This document shows, in pieces, positions 41,397 to 46,108 of a stretch of 46,108 nt of DNA. The notes below the pieces were generated by a model. That model was not told the DNA's origin. It saw only the letters and a list, made by a program, of their open reading frames with translations, and ran no database searches. The translations under genes were made by a program, and so were the position numbers. Numbering within the stretch: position 1 is the stretch's first letter; each line of letters begins with the position of its first letter. This DNA comes from an uncultured Pseudomonadota bacterium (GTDB lineage: Bacteria > SAR324 > NAC60-12): positions 1 to 46,108 of the forward strand of contig CAJXNF010000001.1 of NCBI GenBank assembly GCA_913056375.1, written 5' to 3'.

Positions 41397-44153
41397 ATGA
41401 ACCTTTCCCAACGCCTGCTTTCTACCCTACTGATCTGCCTTGGTATCAGCCTCCCTTGCTCGACAGTATTGGGACAAGAAAGTTCACTTACACAGTGCTC
41501 TGTGGAAAAACGTCGTGAATTGCGACTGCAGGGTTTACTGGACGATGTCATTGCCTGGCGTTGTGGTGATTTTCCAAAAGCTCGCATTCTAGCTCACTTG
41601 GAGGAATCATCTGTGCTGGAGGGAGATGAGGGAACCAACATCACAATTCAGCTAAACCGCCAACCTGCCTCCTCCGTCCGAATCAGCTTACGTAGCGCAC
41701 TGGCTGATGAAGTAATTCTGGACGCAGACGAACTAACCTTCACGACCAGTGACTGGAATCAGCCACGACATGTTTCTGTCAAAAGTATTGATGACGATAT
41801 TGCAGATGGTGATCGTGCAGTAACCTTACAACTTGCTGTAGCTGCCACAGAAGACACTCGCTTCCGACAAGCTGCCCCTGTTGGTCTTGTCCTACAAAGT
41901 TTGGATAACGATGTAGTTGATTGGTCCGTAACTCGCCAACCTGGTCGACTACAAGAGGGAGGGGCTCCAGTCATATATGAAATCTCCCTACTCAGTCGCC
42001 CTATGCAGCCCATCACTTTACGGGTCGACAACAAGCATCCGGATTTCATCCGGGTTGCTCCAGATGAAATTCAAATTACTCCTGACAGTTGGCCTAAACC
42101 TGAATTACTTCGGGTCCAGGCAGTTGATGATCCCTTTGATAATCCAGATCGCCCTGTAGAAATTCTTGCTTCGGTTAAATCAACCACAGATCAAAGCTAC
42201 CTCAAGCTTCCTCCACTTCGCTTACAACTGCTGGTCGAAGATGACGAAAATCCAGGAATTGTGATCAATCCAGAAAGAGGGGTAACAACTGAGGCAGGAG
42301 CCCAAGCCAACTTTGACTTGAGATTGCGAAGCCAGCCGCGCAGTCCAGTCCAGTTGAAAATTGAGTCTTCAGACGATACGGAAGGAAAAGTCTCTTCTCA
42401 GGAAATGCGCTTCACAGCTGCCGACTGGGATCGTACTCAGCAAATAGTCGTAGAGGGACTTGACGATCTGCAGCGCGATGGTGACCAATCCTATGAATTA
42501 TCAATTACAATAGATTCGACGGATGAGGCCTATCAGCAGCTATCCGCCCTCCAAATTCCCTTGATCAACAGTGACGATGACATCGCTGCGTTGGAGTTGG
42601 AGAGCAGTTCAGACCAGATCAGTGAAGAGGGTGAGAGTTCTGAGATATCCATTCGACTACTTAGTGAACCAAAGGGAGAAGTAATTGTACAACTCTCTTT
42701 GGATAAAGCCGATGAAGCTACACTATTTCCAAACTCACTCACCTTTGACAAAAGTAACTGGAACGTCCGTCAACGGCTGCTGATCGTTGGCAAAGATGAT
42801 AATTTGGCAGATGGTGACCAAACCGTGACTGTTTTTTTGAGAGTACTTGGGAACAGTCCAGAGTACGTTGCACTCGCAGCCCAACAAATCACCCTAACCA
42901 ATCCTGATGATGACATCGCAAGCATTCTAATCCGAGCACCCGAACGGCTCAGTACCAGTGAATCTGGAACTAGTGACCACTTTGAAGTGCTATTGCAGAG
43001 TAGACCCGAGGCTTCGGTGCGCATTCCTCTACGCACCTCTCAGCCAAACGAAGTCAGCACCAATCCAGAGGCAATCGTCATCCAACCTGAAGACTGGGAC
43101 CAACCTCAGCGAGTAACCATCCAAGGTTTAGACGATGAGCGATTGGATGGTTCTCAATTTTTCTTGATAAATATTCTACCTGCTGAAAGTAACGATCAGC
43201 TTTACCAGGGTTTGGACGCAACAGATTTGGTTGGCACTAATGAAGACAATGACCAACCAGGCATACTCACTTCAACAGGAAACCTGCGAGTAAGCGAAAG
43301 TTTCGGTGAAGACCAACTAAAGATCCGCCTGAATAGCCGTCCTAATGAAGCAGTACGTATCCAACTCCAGTCATCTGCTCCAGATGAATTCTCTGTGCTA
43401 CCAGAACAACTGATTTTCACTCCGGAAGACTGGAATCTTGAACAGAGCGTGACTGTTCGTGGCTTACCAGATGAGGTTGCAGAAGCTAGTTCAACCTACC
43501 AGCTGTTGGTGTCCGTTACGCAGGGTGAAGAAAACTACAAAGGATTGGACACTGTTGAGGTCATTGTTGCTGTTGAAGACCAAACCCCAGAGCTACCACC
43601 AACGATGATCAGAGCTATGAGTGGCTTACAATACGTTGCTCTTGCGGGTCGAATGCAACGTGGTGAGTACTCAGAAACAGGAGCAGATTTGAATCTCAGC
43701 GGCCAAAGCCAAGGACTGTACTACAATCATCATTGGCCCTCTCACCTAACGGCTGGGGTTGCCCTAGAAAGAGCAGAATTGACTGGGAAGAATCACACCC
43801 AGAATCGTAGTGTTGCAATTGAATTAGAAGAATACAGGCTGCAGGCGTCCGGAGGCTACGCTTGGTATTTTTCGCCCGAATGGAGACTACAACCAGAACT
43901 ACGCCTCTCCTACAATTTTCTATCTGCTAAACGGACAGAGGAAGACTCCAACCAACGCCTTGAAGAAACATTGGATGGTGGAATTTTTACAGGTCAGTTT
44001 GGTTCCGGCCTGCACTATTTGGCAAATGAAACCTTCTTTGTTGGAGCAGGTATCTACCTTGACCCTAATAAGGTTTCTCTGGGATTCGCTGATGCAAAGG
44101 GAAATTATAACATTATCTGGAGCAGTGAGTTCATGGTTGGGCTTCAATTCTGA
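41397..44153 (+). CDS. Exported protein with six Calx-beta-like repeats and a C-terminal outer-membrane beta-barrel
   Basis: 918 residues. Signal peptide about 1-26 (CSTVLGQ/ESS), then about 35 residues with three Cys, then six tandem units of about 110 residues (from about 62 to 725). Each has an E-rich start, a SxPxxxVxIxL pattern, a FTxxDWxxxQxVxVxGxDD motif and an ending NxDDD, as in Calx-beta domains that bind calcium at acidic loops. Residues about 725-918 are alternating hydrophobic/polar and end in MVGLQF with a terminal Phe, typical of outer-membrane barrels; about eight strands fit. Repeats probably lie in the periplasm or at the surface. A similar full protein is not known to me. 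Single-gene unit. Confidence 0.8.
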   Translation: MNLSQRLLSTLLICLGISLPCSTVLGQESSLTQCSVEKRRELRLQGLLDDVIAWRCGDFPKARILAHLEESSVLEGDEGTNITIQLNRQPASSVRISLRSALADEVILDADELTFTTSDWNQPRHVSVKSIDDDIADGDRAVTLQLAVAATEDTRFRQAAPVGLVLQSLDNDVVDWSVTRQPGRLQEGGAPVIYEISLLSRPMQPITLRVDNKHPDFIRVAPDEIQITPDSWPKPELLRVQAVDDPFDNPDRPVEILASVKSTTDQSYLKLPPLRLQLLVEDDENPGIVINPERGVTTEAGAQANFDLRLRSQPRSPVQLKIESSDDTEGKVSSQEMRFTAADWDRTQQIVVEGLDDLQRDGDQSYELSITIDSTDEAYQQLSALQIPLINSDDDIAALELESSSDQISEEGESSEISIRLLSEPKGEVIVQLSLDKADEATLFPNSLTFDKSNWNVRQRLLIVGKDDNLADGDQTVTVFLRVLGNSPEYVALAAQQITLTNPDDDIASILIRAPERLSTSESGTSDHFEVLLQSRPEASVRIPLRTSQPNEVSTNPEAIVIQPEDWDQPQRVTIQGLDDERLDGSQFFLINILPAESNDQLYQGLDATDLVGTNEDNDQPGILTSTGNLRVSESFGEDQLKIRLNSRPNEAVRIQLQSSAPDEFSVLPEQLIFTPEDWNLEQSVTVRGLPDEVAEASSTYQLLVSVTQGEENYKGLDTVEVIVAVEDQTPELPPTMIRAMSGLQYVALAGRMQRGEYSETGADLNLSGQSQGLYYNHHWPSHLTAGVALERAELTGKNHTQNRSVAIELEEYRLQASGGYAWYFSPEWRLQPELRLSYNFLSAKRTEEDSNQRLEETLDGGIFTGQFGSGLHYLANETFFVGAGIYLDPNKVSLGFADAKGNYNIIWSSEFMVGLQF

Positions 44154-44318
44154 ACAAAACAAATCCCGTGAAACAACCTACTCGCTTTATTCACAGATTT
44201 CACATACGCCTGTCTGAGCACAACAATATCGTGAAAACCCTACCCTAGCTGACTCCCTTCGAGCAAATCATCTTCTTCTTCGGCAATACCCAGGTAGCTT
44301 CTCAATATAGCGCATCAA

Positions 44319-44366
44319 TTTGTCAAAAGATTGACTTTGTCAACTTCTCTGGCAAATCCTTTGACA
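44319..44366 (+). promoter_or_regulatory. Repeated TTTGTCAA / TTGAC elements upstream of the ROK gene (putative operator)
   Basis: TTTGTCAA occurs at 44319-44326 and 44336-44343 (17 bases apart). GTCAA-AAGA-TTGAC at 44322-44335 is an inverted repeat, and TTGACA at 44361-44366 gives a further copy in opposite orientation. The last also resembles a -35 box, with a weak CAATTA 17 bases on. The cluster ends about 32 bases before the ROK start, in a place where an autoregulator would bind. Confidence 0.45.
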
Positions 44367-44397
44367 CCAGCCATTTTTTCTAACAATTAGAGCCCGC

Positions 44398-45561
44398 ATG
44401 GAATATTCACAAAACGCAAGATTGGTTCTACAGTGCCTACGACGCCACGGAGAACTGTCTCGCGCAGAAATCTCCAGGATGACAGGTTTGAGTGCACAAA
44501 CCGCATCCGTGCTCATGAACAAACTATTGAAGGACGAACTGGTTGTTGAAACACACAAACGCTATGGGTCCATCGGCAAACCCGCAACCCAGATCCAACT
44601 TAATCCTCAAGGCGCTTACTCCCTGGGGATCAAGTTAGGACGTAAGGATATCACCATTGTATTAGTCGATTTCACAGGAGTCGTGATTGATCGTGTTTTT
44701 CTACAGCAAGATCTCTCACAACCTGAGGCTGAGATGGAACTCATTCTCCAGCAAAGCAACCAATTATTTTCAAATAATCCAGGAAGTGCTCTTCGACTGG
44801 CAGGTATTGGAGTGGCAGCCCCGTTTCGGTTGGAAGCATGGCACAATGAGTTAGGACTGGACCAGGAAACATCAGATCGTCTCGCTGCTTGGGCTGGCTT
44901 TGATGTTGTTGATGCGCTGGAACAGAGTTTTGGCTGCGATGTATTCATGGAAAATGATGGAACAGCCGCTGCGATAGCAGAGATGCTTTTTGGGGTTGGC
45001 AAACGAGTGAATAATTTCGTCTACCTGTTCTTAGATGTAGTGATTGGGGGAGGAGTCGTTTGTGATGGAGACATCCTACGAGGAACCAACAGCAACGCAG
45101 GAGACTTAGCTCTGATGCGGATCGGTTCTCCAGGCCAGAGTAGCTTGCTGTTAGAGCACGCCTCCTTATTTCTACTGCTCAACAAACTAAGCAAAGCCGG
45201 AATCGATAAACCAAAAATTACTCAACTTAGTGGAGACAGTAGCGAACAGCGTCAAATTTTTGACCAGTGGGTCGAACAGGCTGCACAAGCTCTCTCCTTG
45301 GCTGTTATCAATATCCACAGTTTGTTGGATACTGAAGCCGTGGTACTCGCCAGTCGGCTGCCTCGTGAACTCATGCAGTATTTTATTCAGCGGATGGAGG
45401 TCATACTGGAACAAGAGCACCAACTGGATCCGGGTCAGAATCTTCCTAAGTTGCTGGAGGGAGAAAATCGGAGTGATGTTCATGCGCTCGGTGCAGCCAT
45501 GGTCCCCTACTATCACCGATATGCCACTACTTCTTCAATTCCGCCGAGGCAAACTTTCTAA
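44398..45561 (+). CDS. ROK-family transcriptional regulator (NagC/XylR type)
   Basis: 387 residues. Residues 1-70 form a winged helix-turn-helix (LSRAEISRMTGLSAQTASVL, KRYGSIGKPATQI), the NagC/Mlc N-terminal type. Residues 75-330 have the ROK sugar-kinase fold: SLGIKLGRKDI, GIGVAAPFRL, FMENDGTAAAIAEM and the phosphate loop VVIGGGVVCDG. The zinc motif usual in ROK regulators and kinases (GHxx...CxCGxxGC) is absent; the segment at about 225-250 reads NSNAGDLALMRIGSPG, so sugar binding or the zinc site differs from NagC. It probably senses a sugar or sugar phosphate; the target may be near genes, such as itself or the barrel protein. No sugar genes are adjacent in this window. Confidence 0.85.
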   Translation: MEYSQNARLVLQCLRRHGELSRAEISRMTGLSAQTASVLMNKLLKDELVVETHKRYGSIGKPATQIQLNPQGAYSLGIKLGRKDITIVLVDFTGVVIDRVFLQQDLSQPEAEMELILQQSNQLFSNNPGSALRLAGIGVAAPFRLEAWHNELGLDQETSDRLAAWAGFDVVDALEQSFGCDVFMENDGTAAAIAEMLFGVGKRVNNFVYLFLDVVIGGGVVCDGDILRGTNSNAGDLALMRIGSPGQSSLLLEHASLFLLLNKLSKAGIDKPKITQLSGDSSEQRQIFDQWVEQAAQALSLAVINIHSLLDTEAVVLASRLPRELMQYFIQRMEVILEQEHQLDPGQNLPKLLEGENRSDVHALGAAMVPYYHRYATTSSIPPRQTF

Positions 45562-45580
45562 ATATCGACTCATCTCTCTA

Positions 45581-45611
45581 CTTTTTGAATTTCATATATC
45601 TAATCAAAAAG
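45581..45611. terminator. Weak AT-rich inverted repeat between convergent genes
   Basis: CTTTTTGA (45581-45588) and TCAAAAAG (45604-45611) form an 8-base arm pair around a 15-base loop in the gap between the ROK gene and the convergent barrel gene. It could act as a bidirectional terminator, since a T run lies in each arm, but no clear T run follows either side. Low support. Confidence 0.25.
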
Positions 45612-45696
45612 AATAGGCCGGTGCCAAGTCATTTAACAAATCTGCTAGCAGACCACACTGAAGACTAACTGGGCCAGGCCTCTCTTTCCAAAGCTT

Positions 45697-46108
45697 TCAC
45701 AAAGCTGTTCCCCAACGATAGCGTAGACCCACCCCAAGTATGTTAGAGCTGGTGTTGCGAACACCATACAGGCCATACCCAGCAGAGCGATGATGAATCC
45801 GGAATGACAACTCTGCTTCTGGAAGCTGTGGCGGAGCTAAAGTGATATCTAGCGTCAGCAAATTCATAAAGTGTTTGGAGGATCTGCCTTCGGCTCGCTC
45901 TTGATCTGGGATCTTGGAGGCGTAAGAGACTCCCTCAGCAAAACCAATTGTGGTCTTCACATAGCGATCCCATCGAAAGTTCTTCCATCGGAATATTACA
46001 GAAGGGCCAATCTCGTTGATCACCTTCGTTTGGCTTTCTCGATAGTTGATGCTCAGGGCAGCTTCTAATTCCGTAACGTAAGGTTCCAAATAACGGAACC
46101 ACCAAAGC
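45697..46108 (-). CDS. C-terminal part of an outer-membrane barrel, possibly PagL-like (5' end off window)
   Basis: The frame is open to the right edge, giving 137 residues of an otherwise cut protein. It has the beta-strand alternation of outer-membrane proteins and ends in a strand LGVGLRYRW followed by GTAL. The segment RIHHRSAGYGLYG contains a His-x-Ser pair like the HxS catalytic pair of lipid A 3-O-deacylases (PagL) and acyloxyacyl-hydrolase-like barrels. The Glu expected later in PagL is not evident, so the enzymatic call is tentative. If correct it would act on lipid A at the outer membrane. A TTG at 46089 is not a true start, since the frame continues with WWFRY. Confidence 0.5.
   Translation of the reverse strand, partial: LWWFRYLEPYVTELEAALSINYRESQTKVINEIGPSVIFRWKNFRWDRYVKTTIGFAEGVSYASKIPDQERAEGRSSKHFMNLLTLDITLAPPQLPEAELSFRIHHRSAGYGLYGVRNTSSNILGVGLRYRWGTAL

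Noticed and set aside
41397..44153. Type V autotransporter call
   Set aside because: The barrel is short and no passenger linker helix is seen; the orientation of the repeats cannot be set.

Overview
The window is ordinary chromosomal DNA of a Gram-negative, aerobically respiring bacterium. It is densely coding, with short gaps, many 4-base start/stop overlaps and several convergent gene pairs whose 3' ends overlap. The Gram-negative call rests on an outer-membrane barrel protein, a PagL-like barrel fragment, the murein-recycling ligase Mpl, MltD-type murein hydrolase and System I cytochrome c maturation. Alternative complex III together with an aa3-type oxidase and a HelD-type helicase fits a deltaproteobacterium-like lineage such as marine SAR324; that placement is inference. 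No rRNA, tRNA, CRISPR array, insertion sequence or prophage is visible.

Layout. Positions 1-4503 hold the actBCDEF part of an alternative complex III operon (actA and most of actB lie off the left edge). A leftward TerB-like gene (4545-5258) faces it across a hairpin terminator. Positions 5587-10141 are a rightward, tightly coupled run: mpl, an FGE-like lipid-free secreted protein, a DUF4105 (Lnb-type) protein and a small membrane protein. Positions 10222-14714 form a cytochrome c and metal block: a class II-like cytochrome, a small Cys-containing exported protein with a tandem repeat in its signal peptide, an anchored monohaem cytochrome, a DUF411 protein, then ccmF and ccmG. Positions 14760-16512 hold a TPR protein, a small wHTH-like protein, a gamma-carbonic-anhydrase-like protein and a leftward one-TM protein. 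A von Willebrand A protein and a HelD-like helicase follow (16673-20455); the helicase overlaps by about 105 bp the 3' end of an oversized leftward class A penicillin-binding protein, which follows a pterin carbinolamine dehydratase gene in the same operon.

Positions 24257-29862 hold an alpha/beta hydrolase and then leftward genes: aminopeptidase P, small uncharacterised proteins and miaB. Then come mltD with five LysM repeats (two of them recently duplicated at DNA level) and argB. From 39262 leftward to 32872 is the terminal-oxidase operon: ctaB, an unlisted 38-residue membrane peptide, coxB, coxA, coxC, coxD, a second coxC-like gene, a small CxxC membrane protein and an L,D-transpeptidase. 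Rightward from 39599 are a glutaredoxin-rhodanese fusion, an IscA-type protein, a YggT protein, a protein with six Calx-beta-like repeats plus an outer-membrane barrel, and a ROK regulator. The right edge cuts a leftward PagL-like barrel gene.

Functionally, two themes dominate. One is respiration: complex III substitute, cytochromes c, their maturation, and the aa3 oxidase with its haem O synthase. The other is the cell envelope: murein recycling, synthesis, cleavage and crosslinking plus outer-membrane proteins. The most noteworthy points are an aa3 oxidase subunit I that appears to lack the canonical K-channel lysine, the small peptide genes in the oxidase operon, the vWA/HelD gene pair, the large insertion in the PBP transpeptidase domain, and the repeat/barrel architecture of the 918-residue envelope protein. 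I found no clear, wholly new multi-gene system.
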